This document shows, in pieces, positions 35,298 through 43,307 of a DNA stretch of 64,000 nucleotides; within the stretch, counting starts at the first letter, position 1, and each line of letters starts with the position of its first letter. The DNA comes from JANLYC01 sp963750495. Lineage in GTDB: Bacteria > Actinomycetota > Actinomycetes > Propionibacteriales > Nocardioidaceae. The position numbers and the translations under genes were made by a program. The notes beneath the pieces were generated by a model. It did not search any database. It was given only the letters and a program-made list of their open reading frames with translations, and was not told the origin of the DNA. The stretch lies in the NCBI GenBank assembly GCA_963750495.1, contig CAVVQV010000004.1, forward strand, positions 310,001 through 374,000. Direction: 5' to 3'.

Positions 35298-36376
35298 GCC
35301 GCGAACGGGCCCTCATCCTGGTAGTCGACGACGACCCCGGACAAATCGCGCTTCTCGAGAAGCTGCTGAGACACCAGGGCTACGACGTCGTTTCGGCCAG
35401 TGACGGAAAGTCCGCGCTCTCCGCCGTCGAGGAGCACGAGCCCGACCTCGTGTGCCTGGACGTGCTGATGTCCGGCATGGACGGCATCGAGGTCACCCAG
35501 CGGTTGCGCGACCGGGTCGAGAACGCGGGACTCCCCATCCTGCTGCTCACCGGGCTGAGCCGACCCCAGGACAAGGCGCGCGGCCTGCACGCGGGCGCGA
35601 ACGACTTCCTCGCCAAGCCCTTCGACGAAGTCGAGCTGTCGGCACGGTTGTCGTCCCTCTTGCGCACGAGAGCACTTCAGAACCGGCTGCGCGAGCTGCT
35701 CGGCCGATACGTCAGCGACAGCGTCGCGGCCGAGGTGCTGCGCAACCCGTTCGCGGACTCGTTGGGCGGCGACCGGCGCAGCGTCACGACCCTCTTCGCG
35801 GACATCCGCGGCTACACGTCACTCGCCAGCCAGCACACTCCCGAGGAGGCGCTCGACCTGTTGAACCACTACCTCACCGTCACCAGCGACGCGGTGGAGC
35901 GGCACGGCGGGACGGTTGCGGACCTGCTCGGCGATGGTGTCTTCGCTTTCTTCGGCGCGCCGGTGATGCACTCCGACGACCCTGCCCGCGCCGTGCGGGC
36001 GGCGTTGACAATGCAGGCCGCGGTGATGCGGTTGGAGATCCCGACGATGCCGGAGGTGCGGCTGCAGACCGGCATCGGCATCACCACGGGTGAGGTCATC
36101 GCCGGCAACATCGGGTCTGAACGCCGCATGCACTACGCCGTGGTCGGTGACTCGGTCAACATCGCCGCCCGGCTGCAGTCCTCGGCCGGGCCCGGTCAGG
36201 TCCTGGTCGACGAGGCGACGTACGCCACCGTCGAGGACCAGGTGACGGCGCAGGACCTGGGGACGATGCGCTTGGCGGGCCGGGGCGACTGGCTGCGGGT
36301 GTTCAATGTATTCGCGATGGCGGCGCCCGAGGCCGGGCACGACCGCACGACCGACCGGTCGACCTCTCCCCTCTAG
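35294..36376 (+). CDS. Receiver-class III nucleotidyl cyclase fusion
   Basis: Two-domain protein of 360 residues: N-terminal receiver (acidic VVDDDPGQ, phospho-Asp in CLDVLMSGMDG about 55) and C-terminal class III cyclase (about 160-345). Both metal Asps are present in LFADIRGYTSL and LLGDGVFAFFG, as are the transition-state Asn and Arg in VNIAARL. But the Lys expected four residues before the second metal Asp is Asp (ADLLGD), and the Asp or Thr seven residues before the Asn is Ala (HYAVVGDSVN). So ATP specificity is uncertain and another nucleotide or weak activity is possible. Third gene of the phosphorelay operon. Confidence 0.9.
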   Translation: MSRERALILVVDDDPGQIALLEKLLRHQGYDVVSASDGKSALSAVEEHEPDLVCLDVLMSGMDGIEVTQRLRDRVENAGLPILLLTGLSRPQDKARGLHAGANDFLAKPFDEVELSARLSSLLRTRALQNRLRELLGRYVSDSVAAEVLRNPFADSLGGDRRSVTTLFADIRGYTSLASQHTPEEALDLLNHYLTVTSDAVERHGGTVADLLGDGVFAFFGAPVMHSDDPARAVRAALTMQAAVMRLEIPTMPEVRLQTGIGITTGEVIAGNIGSERRMHYAVVGDSVNIAARLQSSAGPGQVLVDEATYATVEDQVTAQDLGTMRLAGRGDWLRVFNVFAMAAPEAGHDRTTDRSTSPL

Positions 36377-36379
36377 AGT
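36374..36379 (+). promoter_or_regulatory. -10 box TAGAGT of leaderless EamA-transporter promoter
   Basis: TAGAGT overlaps the end of the cyclase gene and precedes the GTG at 36386 by six bases, so the transporter can be transcribed independently of the phosphorelay operon. Confidence 0.6.
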
Positions 36380-36385
36380 TGCCCG

Positions 36386-37276
36386 GTGACCAGCCGAGCG
36401 ATGCGCTTCCTGCCGACGCTCGCCCTGGTCGGAGTGACGGCCACCTGGGGCTCCACGTTCTTCATGATCAAGGACCTCCTCACCGAGATCTCCGTCCTCG
36501 ATTTCCTGTCGATCCGCTTCGCCATCGCGGCGGTGGCGCTGTTCGCGGTATCCCCAGGGGCGGTCCGCCGGCTGTCCCGCGACGAGGTGCGCCACGGGAT
36601 CGCGCTCGGCGTGCTGTACGGCGTGGCGCAGGTGCTGCAGACCACGGGACTCGAGCGGACGCCGGCGACGGTGTCCGGGTTCGTCACCGGAACGTACGTG
36701 GTGGCGACGCCGATCTTCGCGGCCCTGCTGCTACGTGAGTCGATCACGCGGACGGTGTGGGTGGCGGTGCTGATCTCGACAGTCGGCCTCGGTGTCCTGT
36801 CGCTCAAAGGCGTCACCGTGTCGGTCGGTGTCGTCATCATCTTCCTGTCGGCGTTGCTCTACGCCCTGCACATCCTCGGCCTGGGGCTCTGGTCCCGGCG
36901 GACGAACGTGTTCGGGCTCGCGATCGTGCAGATGGCCGTGATCGCGGTGATCTGCACGGTCGTGAGCGCCCCCAACGGCATCGGCGCCCCCGACACGACC
37001 GGCGGCTGGGCGGCGCTGCTCTACATGGCGGTCGTCTCGGGTTCGCTGGCGATGCTCGGCCAGACGTGGGCGCAGGCGCACCTGCCGGCGGCTCGTGCCG
37101 CCATCATCATGACGATGGAGCCCGTGTGGGCCGCGTTCTTCGCCGTGTTGTTCGGCGGCGAGAGCCTCACGGTTCGCATGCTTGTCGGCGGCGCGTTCGT
37201 GCTCTCCGCGATGTACCTCGTCGAGCTCTCTCCCCGCCGCAAGGTCGAGGCCGAGGTCGTCCACCTCACCGCCTGA
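36386..37276 (+). CDS. EamA/DMT-superfamily transporter
   Basis: Ten-helix membrane transporter of the drug/metabolite superfamily with two EamA repeats of five helices each (296 residues). The first repeat holds GVTATWGSTFFMIKDLLTE and ends near GLGVLSLKGVTV; the second contains TMEPVWAAFFAVLFGGE, a strongly conserved EamA motif. Substrates in this family range from amino acids to metabolites and cannot be assigned. GTG at 36386 sits just 9 bases after the cyclase stop; a leaderless promoter overlaps the preceding gene's end. Confidence 0.9.
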   Translation: MTSRAMRFLPTLALVGVTATWGSTFFMIKDLLTEISVLDFLSIRFAIAAVALFAVSPGAVRRLSRDEVRHGIALGVLYGVAQVLQTTGLERTPATVSGFVTGTYVVATPIFAALLLRESITRTVWVAVLISTVGLGVLSLKGVTVSVGVVIIFLSALLYALHILGLGLWSRRTNVFGLAIVQMAVIAVICTVVSAPNGIGAPDTTGGWAALLYMAVVSGSLAMLGQTWAQAHLPAARAAIIMTMEPVWAAFFAVLFGGESLTVRMLVGGAFVLSAMYLVELSPRRKVEAEVVHLTA

Positions 37277-37364
37277 CAGCTCGCCCGGTCGCCTGACAGC
37301 CGGACCACCGCCAGACCTCCCCGCCATACCTCCCCCGCCGTTGGTGGACCGAGTGGCCGCACGT

Positions 37365-37450
37365 GTTTGCCTAGTGAACAAGGCAGATCCCCAGTGACAA
37401 CGGCAGATCCGGCTAGTGCAGAAGCCACCTGGCTTGTGGACTAGGCAAAC
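37365..37450. repeat. Inverted repeat enclosing 20-bp degenerate direct repeats
   Basis: Arms GTTTGCCTAGT (37365-37375) and ACTAGGCAAAC (37440-37450) are perfect complements, with 64 bp between them. Inside, a roughly 20-bp unit recurs (37370-37389 and 37390-37409, both ending GGCAGATC), and a third weaker unit follows. It is located between the convergent transporter and threonine aldolase genes and is AT-richer than its neighbours. It may be a mobile palindromic element or a terminator-like structure. Confidence 0.7.
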
Positions 37451-37459
37451 GCCTGCGGC

Positions 37460-38461
37460 TCAGGGGTGCAGGGCGGTAGCGAGGACGGTGGCGGCGGTCC
37501 TCGCGTCGGCGGCGGACACGTCGAGGTGGGTCACCGCCCGTACGACGTCGGCGCCGACCGCGCCGACCAGCACGCCCTCGGCCCGGCACCGCGCCACGAC
37601 CCCAGCCGCGTCCGACGTCGGCACCACCACGATGTTGGTATCGACCGACGCTGGGTCGATGCCACAGGTCTCCGCGATGACACGGGCGTTGTCATGGTCG
37701 TCCGCGAGGCGCTCACGATGATGCTCGACGGCATACAGACCGGCCGCCGCCAGTACCCCGGCCTGCCGCCACCCGGCACCGAGGCGCTTGCGCCAGATCC
37801 GCGCCTGGGTCACCACGTCCGCAGTGCCGAGCAGCAGCGAGCCCACCGGTGCACCCAGCCCCTTCGACAGACAGACGCTGACCGTGTCGGCGCAGGACGT
37901 CAGCTCGCTCAGCGAGGCGCCGGTCGCTACCTGCGCGTTCCAGACCCTGGCACCGTCCAGGTGGACCCGGAGGTCGCGTCGATCAGCCAACGCACGCAGC
38001 GCTGTCAGGGCCGGCAGCGGCTGCACGACACCACCTGCGAAGTTGTGCGTGTTCTCGACCGAGACGGCCTTCGTCGTCACGAAGAACGGTCCGAGGTCCG
38101 GTGCCACCAAGGCATCGATCGCCGGCAGGTCGACCAGACCGCGCGGATGCGTCCAGGTCCGCATCGTGAGTCCGGTGAGCGCGCCGTGCGCACCGAGCTC
38201 GGCCCGGGCCACGTGCGCTGATGACTCGCAGAGCACTTCCTCCCCGACACCGACCAGCGCGCGGACCGCCAGCAGGTTGGCCAGCGACCCGGTCACCGTG
38301 AACAACGCCGCCTCGAAACCGAACAGGGCGGCGACAGTCTCTTCCAGCTCACGGACGCTGGGATCTTCGCCGTAGACGTCGTCGCCCACCTCCGCTGACG
38401 CCATGGCAGCCCGCATCGGTTCGCTCGGCGCCGTCACGGTGTCGCTCCGTAGGTCGATCAT
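37460..38461 (-). CDS. Low-specificity L-threonine aldolase
   Basis: PLP-dependent enzyme that splits threonine (and allo-threonine) into glycine and acetaldehyde. The 333-residue protein begins MIDLRSDTVTAPSEPMRAAM, the characteristic start, with the ENTHNFAGGVV segment, cofactor Asp in RVHLDGARVWNA and PLP-binding Lys in CLSKGLGAPVGS. ATG at 38461 is preceded by a GGGG-containing purine stretch; in-frame residues further up are not conserved. It is the last of a minus-strand set with DAHP synthase upstream and separated by 92 bp. Confidence 0.94.
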   Translation of the reverse strand: MIDLRSDTVTAPSEPMRAAMASAEVGDDVYGEDPSVRELEETVAALFGFEAALFTVTGSLANLLAVRALVGVGEEVLCESSAHVARAELGAHGALTGLTMRTWTHPRGLVDLPAIDALVAPDLGPFFVTTKAVSVENTHNFAGGVVQPLPALTALRALADRRDLRVHLDGARVWNAQVATGASLSELTSCADTVSVCLSKGLGAPVGSLLLGTADVVTQARIWRKRLGAGWRQAGVLAAAGLYAVEHHRERLADDHDNARVIAETCGIDPASVDTNIVVVPTSDAAGVVARCRAEGVLVGAVGADVVRAVTHLDVSAADARTAATVLATALHP

Positions 38462-38553
38462 GACCCCATCCTCACTGACCCCCGCCGATTGCGGGAAGGT
38501 GCAGGTCAGCCGCCGATCGGCGGCTGCCCTGTCCCGCAATGCGCGGGGAGGCC

Positions 38554-39894
38554 TCAGCGCTGGCCCTTGCGGAGCATCTCCGCGACCAGGAAGGCCAGCT
38601 CGAGCGACTGGGTGCGGTTGAGCCGTGGGTCGCACACCGACTCGTAGCGGTGCACCAGCCCGGCCTCGTCGAGGGCCTCTCCCCCACCGAGGCACTCGGT
38701 GACGTCACCGCCGGTGAGCTCGACGTGCAGCCCTCCTGGCCAGGTGCCGAGGGCGTGATGCACCTCGAAGAACCCGCTCACCTCGGAGATCACGTCGTCG
38801 AAGTTGCGCGTCTTGTAGCCCGTCGAGGTCTCGAACGTGTTGCCGTGCATCGGATCGGTCACCCAGGCGACGGTCACCCCAGCTGCCGTGACCTTCTCGA
38901 CCAGGTTCGGGAGCACGTCCCGGATCTTGTTCGCACCCATCCGGGTGATGAACGTCAGCCGCCCGGGCTCGTTGTCGGGGTTGAGCTTCTCGGCCAGCGC
39001 GACAGCCTGGTCCGGCGACGCGTTCGGCCCGAGCTTCACACCGATCGGGTTGCGCACGTGCGACATCAGCTCGACGTGCGCACCGTCAAGCTGCCGGGTC
39101 CGCTCACCGATCCAGAGGAAGTGCCCGGAGACGTCGTACGGGTCTTCGGTGCGGGAGTCGATCCGCGTCATGGCGTGCTCGTACTCGAGGATCAACGCCT
39201 CGTGGCTCGAGTGGAAAGCCACCCGGTGCAGCTCCTCGGACTCGGCACCGATCGCCTTCATGAAGTCCAGCGCCCGATCGATGTCGGCGGCCATCTGCTC
39301 GTAGACGGCGCCGACCGGTGAGGTCCGGACGAAGTCGGTGTTCCAGGCGTGCATCTGGCGCAGGTCGGCGTATCCACCGGACAGGAACGCCCGGCACAGG
39401 TTCAGTGTCGCCGCCGAGGAGTTGTAGACCTGGACGAGCCGCTGCGGGTCGGGCACCCGGCTCTGCTCGGTGAAGGCGTAGCCGTTGACGGCGTCGCCCC
39501 GGTACGCCGGGCGCTCGATGCCCTCCCGGACCTCGACGTCACTCGACCGCGGCTTCGCGTACTGACCGGCGATCCGGCCGAGCTTCACGACGGGCACCGA
39601 CGCGGCGTACGTCAGGACGACCGCCATCTGCAGCAGCACCTGCAGCTTGGCGCGGACGTTCTCGGCGGTGACGCCCTCGAACGTCTCGGCACAGTCGCCG
39701 CCCTGGAGCAGGAAGGCCTTCCCGGCAGCGACGTCCGCGAGGCGCCCCTTGAGGTCGTCACACTCTCCGGCGAACACGAGCGGCGGCATCGACCGTAGCG
39801 TCGTGACAGCCCCGTCGAGCCGCGCGGGGTCCGGCCAGGACGGCTGCTGCGCGGCGCCGAGCCCGTAGAGCTGCTCGAGGCTGGGAATGGTCAC
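38554..39894 (-). CDS. aroG: Class II DAHP synthase (3-deoxy-7-phosphoheptulonate synthase)
   Basis: First enzyme of the shikimate pathway, condensing PEP and erythrose-4-phosphate. The 446 residues are of the plant-like type II class found in actinobacteria: LLQGGDCAETFEGVTAENVR near residue 70, the KPRSSDVEVREGIE loop with PEP-binding residues, and the metal-binding HGNTFETSTGYKTR and EVSGFFEVHHALGTWPGG segments. It lacks the N-terminal extension of some regulated forms in M. tuberculosis. The GTG start is leaderless behind TAGGCT (39906-39901). It corresponds to Rv2178c by synteny. Confidence 0.96.
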   Translation of the reverse strand: MTIPSLEQLYGLGAAQQPSWPDPARLDGAVTTLRSMPPLVFAGECDDLKGRLADVAAGKAFLLQGGDCAETFEGVTAENVRAKLQVLLQMAVVLTYAASVPVVKLGRIAGQYAKPRSSDVEVREGIERPAYRGDAVNGYAFTEQSRVPDPQRLVQVYNSSAATLNLCRAFLSGGYADLRQMHAWNTDFVRTSPVGAVYEQMAADIDRALDFMKAIGAESEELHRVAFHSSHEALILEYEHAMTRIDSRTEDPYDVSGHFLWIGERTRQLDGAHVELMSHVRNPIGVKLGPNASPDQAVALAEKLNPDNEPGRLTFITRMGANKIRDVLPNLVEKVTAAGVTVAWVTDPMHGNTFETSTGYKTRNFDDVISEVSGFFEVHHALGTWPGGLHVELTGGDVTECLGGGEALDEAGLVHRYESVCDPRLNRTQSLELAFLVAEMLRKGQR

Positions 39895-39900
39895 GGGGCA

Positions 39901-39906
39901 AGCCTA
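39901..39906 (-). promoter_or_regulatory. -10 box TAGGCT of leaderless DAHP synthase promoter
   Basis: AGCCTA on the plus strand reads TAGGCT on the minus strand, six bases before the GTG at 39894. Confidence 0.6.
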
Positions 39907-39969
39907 CGGGGACAGCGACCGCATGCCGCCGCCTGTCTCGCTCATACGGCCGTCGAGGACCCCTACGGC

Positions 39970-40995
39970 TCAGCCGAAGAGGATCTCTGCCTCGGCGTAC
40001 AGCTCGGGTGTCACGGTCTTGAGCTCGCTGGTCCCCTCGGCCAGGTCGACGCGCACGATGTCGGTCCCGCGCAGGGCCACCATCGTGCCGAAGGCGCCGT
40101 CGTGGACCGCCTGGATCGCGTGCAGCCCGAACCGGGTGGCGAGCCACCGGTCGAACGCGGTCGGCGTACCTCCCCGCTGCACGTGCCCGAGCACGACCGC
40201 CCGCGCCTCCTTGCCGGTCCGCGTCTCGATCTCGTGGGCCAACCGGTCGCCGACGCCACCCAGGCGGACGTGCCCGAAGGCGTCCAGGTCGCCGCTGACC
40301 GTCTCCATCGTGCCCTCGGCGGGAACGGCTCCTTCGGCTACGACGATGATGGGTGAGTACTCCAGCTGGAAACGCTGTTCCACGAGCTTGCAGACCTTCT
40401 CGATGTCGTACGGCCGCTCGGGGATGAGAATGATGTTCGCGCCCCCGGCGAGTCCGGAGTGCAACGCGATCCAGCCGGCATGGCGACCCATCACCTCGAC
40501 GACAAGCACCCGGTGGTGGGACTCGGCCGTGGTGTGCAGGCGGTCGATCGCCTCGGTGGCGATGTTGACGGCGGTGTCGAAGCCGAAGGTGAAGTCCGTG
40601 CCCGACAGGTCGTTGTCGATCGTCTTGGGAACGCCGACCACGTTCACGCCGAGATCGGCCAGCTTCGTGGCAACCCCCAGCGTGTCCTCACCGCCGATGG
40701 CGACCAGGGCGTCGACACCGTTGGCTGACAGGTTGTCCTTGATCCGCTCGACACCGTTCTCGACCTTGAACGGGTTGGTCCGGGACGAGCCCAGCACCGT
40801 CCCGCCGCGTGGCAGGATGCCGCGGACCTGGGGGATGCCGAGCTCACACGTCACGTTCTCCAGCGGGCCTCGCCAGCCGTCGCGGAACCCCACGAAGTCG
40901 AACCCGAACTCCTGGACGCCCTTGCGGACGACGGCGCGGATCACCGCGTTGAGGCCGGGACAGTCGCCGCCCCCGGTCAGTACTCCGACGCGCAT
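39970..40995 (-). CDS. 6-phosphofructokinase with pyrophosphate-type active-site residues
   Basis: Phosphorylates fructose-6-phosphate. The 341-residue protein has MRVGVLTGGGDCPGLNAVIR, catalytic TIDNDLSGTD, MGRHAGWIALH and QRGGTPTAFDRWLA. At the two selectivity positions, in E. coli numbering, it carries Asp104 (GGEDTLG) and Lys124 (PKTIDND); ATP-dependent enzymes have Gly104 and usually Gly124, while actinobacterial PPi-dependent enzymes have Asp104/Lys124. It is therefore predicted to use pyrophosphate and work reversibly. ATG at 40995 has GAGGAG seven bases upstream and starts the conserved glycine loop. A TAGGTT -10-like box lies at 41047-41042. Confidence 0.93.
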   Translation of the reverse strand: MRVGVLTGGGDCPGLNAVIRAVVRKGVQEFGFDFVGFRDGWRGPLENVTCELGIPQVRGILPRGGTVLGSSRTNPFKVENGVERIKDNLSANGVDALVAIGGEDTLGVATKLADLGVNVVGVPKTIDNDLSGTDFTFGFDTAVNIATEAIDRLHTTAESHHRVLVVEVMGRHAGWIALHSGLAGGANIILIPERPYDIEKVCKLVEQRFQLEYSPIIVVAEGAVPAEGTMETVSGDLDAFGHVRLGGVGDRLAHEIETRTGKEARAVVLGHVQRGGTPTAFDRWLATRFGLHAIQAVHDGAFGTMVALRGTDIVRVDLAEGTSELKTVTPELYAEAEILFG

Positions 40996-41172
40996 GTGCG
41001 CTCCTCGTGTCCTCGTGATGGTGCAACCAACAGTCCGCACAAACCTAGCGACCACGCGCCGGGCATCGGCACCGACCCGGAACGAGGTTCGCATGGTGGA
41101 CATCCGCTCAGCCCCGGCCCCTCCCGGGCCGGGCGCCCTCGGTGGCCCGGACGGTCTGGCACAGTGGCAGCC

Positions 41173-41784
41173 ATGAGCGCACCCTTCGGCGGAATGCCCA
41201 CGCGCTGGGACCCCGACGTCGGCCCGTCACCGCGGGTCGCGCTGATCGTGCCGGGATCGGGGTATTCCCCGGCCCATCCGCTGCTGGAGTTCGGCCGGCA
41301 GAGCCTCAACCAGCACGGGTGGACCGTCCAGCAGCTGTGGTGGGACCAACCTTCTGGTGCGCACGGCGTCGACGCCCGGGCCGATTGGGTCTGTGACCAG
41401 GTGCGCAGTGCGCTCGAGTCAGAGACCGAGGCCACCCAGCTGTTGGTCGTCGCCAAGTCGCTGGGCACGTTGGCCGCTCCCGTGGCGCTCGAACGAGGAC
41501 TCGACGCCATCTGGCTGACACCCCTGTTCGGGTCCGCCGCGGCCTCGATCACCGCGATCGGCCTCAACGCACAGGCCGGCGCCAGTCAGCTGTTGATCGG
41601 CGGCGGTGCCGACCCCGAATGGGATCCGGTGCAAGCCCGTGCGCTCGGCTGCGACGTCGTCGACATCGCCGACGCCACCCACTTCATGCACATGCCGGGC
41701 GACGCAGTCCGGTCCGCGCAGATCCAGCTCGAGGTCACCGGAGCCGTGGATGCATTCCTCCAGCGACTGGATGCAACCCGTTGA
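41173..41784 (+). CDS. Alpha/beta-hydrolase-like protein
   Basis: Predicted small hydrolase-fold protein (203 residues). It shows an early strand-turn VALIVPGSGYSPAHPLL (oxyanion-type glycine loop), a nucleophile-elbow-like VVAKSLGTLAAP (A-x-S-x-G variation, Ser about 98), and a possible catalytic His near the end (ATHFMHMPGD). Substrate unknown. ATG at 41173 is preceded by CACAGT, a weak -10 at leaderless spacing. Its stop overlaps the next gene by one base (TGATG), so the pair is cotranscribed. No closer family could be named. Confidence 0.7.
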   Translation: MSAPFGGMPTRWDPDVGPSPRVALIVPGSGYSPAHPLLEFGRQSLNQHGWTVQQLWWDQPSGAHGVDARADWVCDQVRSALESETEATQLLVVAKSLGTLAAPVALERGLDAIWLTPLFGSAAASITAIGLNAQAGASQLLIGGGADPEWDPVQARALGCDVVDIADATHFMHMPGDAVRSAQIQLEVTGAVDAFLQRLDATR

Positions 41785-42254
41785 TGTTGCGCAACTTCGG
41801 GTTCGTCATCGACGACCAGCTCGCCGGCCTCGCCCATCCCGGGTTCAGCGGAGACCTCGACGGCGCCCTGGCGGAGCTGCGGTCCGAAGGCTTCACCGGC
41901 CTGGTCTCCCTCGACGAGGTCGGGATCTCGGGTGCGGTGGCACGAGCGCACGACCTCGAGCACCTGCATCTGCCGGTCGACGACTTCAGCGCCCCGACGC
42001 TGCGCCAGGCCGACCGGTTCGTGTCGTTCGTCGACGAACAGCTCGCCGCCGGTGGCCAGGTCGCAGCGCACTGCCAGGCCGGGATCGGCCGCACCGGGAC
42101 CATGCTGGCGGCATACCTCATAGCCCACGGTTCCTCGGTCGAAGCGGCTGTCACGCAGGTGAGGCGCAAACGTGCACAGTCCGTCGAGTCCGAGAGCCAA
42201 CTGGCGTTTCTGACCGAGTACGCCACCCACCGGGGAGCCTCGTCGACCGGCTGA
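41784..42254 (+). CDS. Dual-specificity/tyrosine phosphatase family protein
   Basis: Cytoplasmic protein phosphatase of the dual-specificity class (156 residues). The P-loop HCQAGIGRTGTMLAAYL (Cys about 94, Arg about 100) matches HCxxGxxR(S/T), and VDDFSAPTLRQADRF provides the preceding general-acid Asp loop (HLPVDDFSAP). It overlaps the hydrolase gene, suggesting a shared transcript. Given the PASTA kinase locus elsewhere in the window it may act on phosphoproteins, but it could equally act on small phosphorylated compounds. Confidence 0.88.
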   Translation: MLRNFGFVIDDQLAGLAHPGFSGDLDGALAELRSEGFTGLVSLDEVGISGAVARAHDLEHLHLPVDDFSAPTLRQADRFVSFVDEQLAAGGQVAAHCQAGIGRTGTMLAAYLIAHGSSVEAAVTQVRRKRAQSVESESQLAFLTEYATHRGASSTG

Positions 42255-42270
42255 CCAGTTCACCAGTGCG

Positions 42271-43026
42271 TCAGGACTTGGAGTCCTTCGCCCCGCGTGC
42301 GGCCCCTTTGGCCTCCGCCTTCGCTTCGGCCTTGGCCTCCTTGGCCTCCCGCTGAGCCGCCTCCTTGGCGTCCGGGGCGTACATGTCGACGTACTCCAGG
42401 CCAGACAGCTCCATGATCTCGTACATGATCTCGTCGGTGATGGAGCGCAGGACGAACCGGTCGTCCTCCATCCCCTCGTAACGGGAGAAGTCGAGCGGCT
42501 TGCCGAACCGCACGCCCGGCCGGGCGTACTTCCCGAAGACCTTTCCGGGCGGCGCCACGATGTCGGTGCCGATCGTGGCGATGGGGATCACGGGCACCTT
42601 GGCCTCCAGCGCCATCCGCGCAATCCCCGTACGCCCGCGATAGAGCCGCCCGTCGTGCGATCGGGTTCCCTCGGGATAGATGCCGAACAGCTCTCCGTTG
42701 GCGAGGATGCGCAGCCCCGTCGCGATGGCGCCCGCGGCGGCGGTCCCGCTCGAGCGGTCGATCGGGACCTGGCCGGCGCCGGAGAAGAAGGTCTTCTGCA
42801 GCCACCCCTTCAAGCCCGGGGTGGTGAAGTACTCAGCCTTCGCAACGAACGTGACCCGGCGCGGGATCGCGAGCGGCATGAAGAGCCAATCGGAGTACGA
42901 CAGATGGTTGCTCGCCAGGATGGCGCCACCCTCCTCAGGAACATTTTCTGTGCCTTCGGCCCAGGGCCGGAAGATGACCTTCAGCAACGGTCCGAGGAAG
43001 ACCCGCTTGAGCAACCAGTAGAACAA
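42271..43026 (-). CDS. PlsC-type acyltransferase (1-acylglycerol-3-phosphate acyltransferase family)
   Basis: Membrane-associated acyltransferase of phospholipid synthesis. The protein (251 residues) opens with a hydrophobic segment FYWLLKRVFLGPLLK, then the NHLSYSDWL motif (block I HX4D variation with His and Asp), PIDRSSG, the EGTRSHDGRL block III and PVIPIATIG block IV. The C-terminal tail is an Ala/Lys/Glu-rich run (about 225-251). TTG at 43026 is selected because GGAGG lies nine bases upstream and the hydrophobic start matches the family; longer frames give no similarity. Corresponds to Rv2182c by position. Confidence 0.9.
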   Translation of the reverse strand: MFYWLLKRVFLGPLLKVIFRPWAEGTENVPEEGGAILASNHLSYSDWLFMPLAIPRRVTFVAKAEYFTTPGLKGWLQKTFFSGAGQVPIDRSSGTAAAGAIATGLRILANGELFGIYPEGTRSHDGRLYRGRTGIARMALEAKVPVIPIATIGTDIVAPPGKVFGKYARPGVRFGKPLDFSRYEGMEDDRFVLRSITDEIMYEIMELSGLEYVDMYAPDAKEAAQREAKEAKAEAKAEAKGAARGAKDSKS

Positions 43027-43307
43027 CGAAAACGACCTCCGTGCCAGGAATCTGCCAGGACCAGGCCAGCCTGTGGCCACCGCCTGCCGACCAGGAGTCG
43101 GTGAGACCCGCTGCCGCCTCACCCTAGGGTGGCGACCGGTGGCAGGCAACGACCGGGAGCCAGAGAGGGCTCCGTGCTCGTCAGAGCTTGCGGCGCGTGA
43201 CACCATGAAGGCGACGGCGTCGACCCAGCCGGTCCTGTCGATCCCTTCGATACCGTCGCCGCTGTCGCTGAGCCGCGCACCGCAGCCCACGCACGAGGAG
43301 TACGCCG

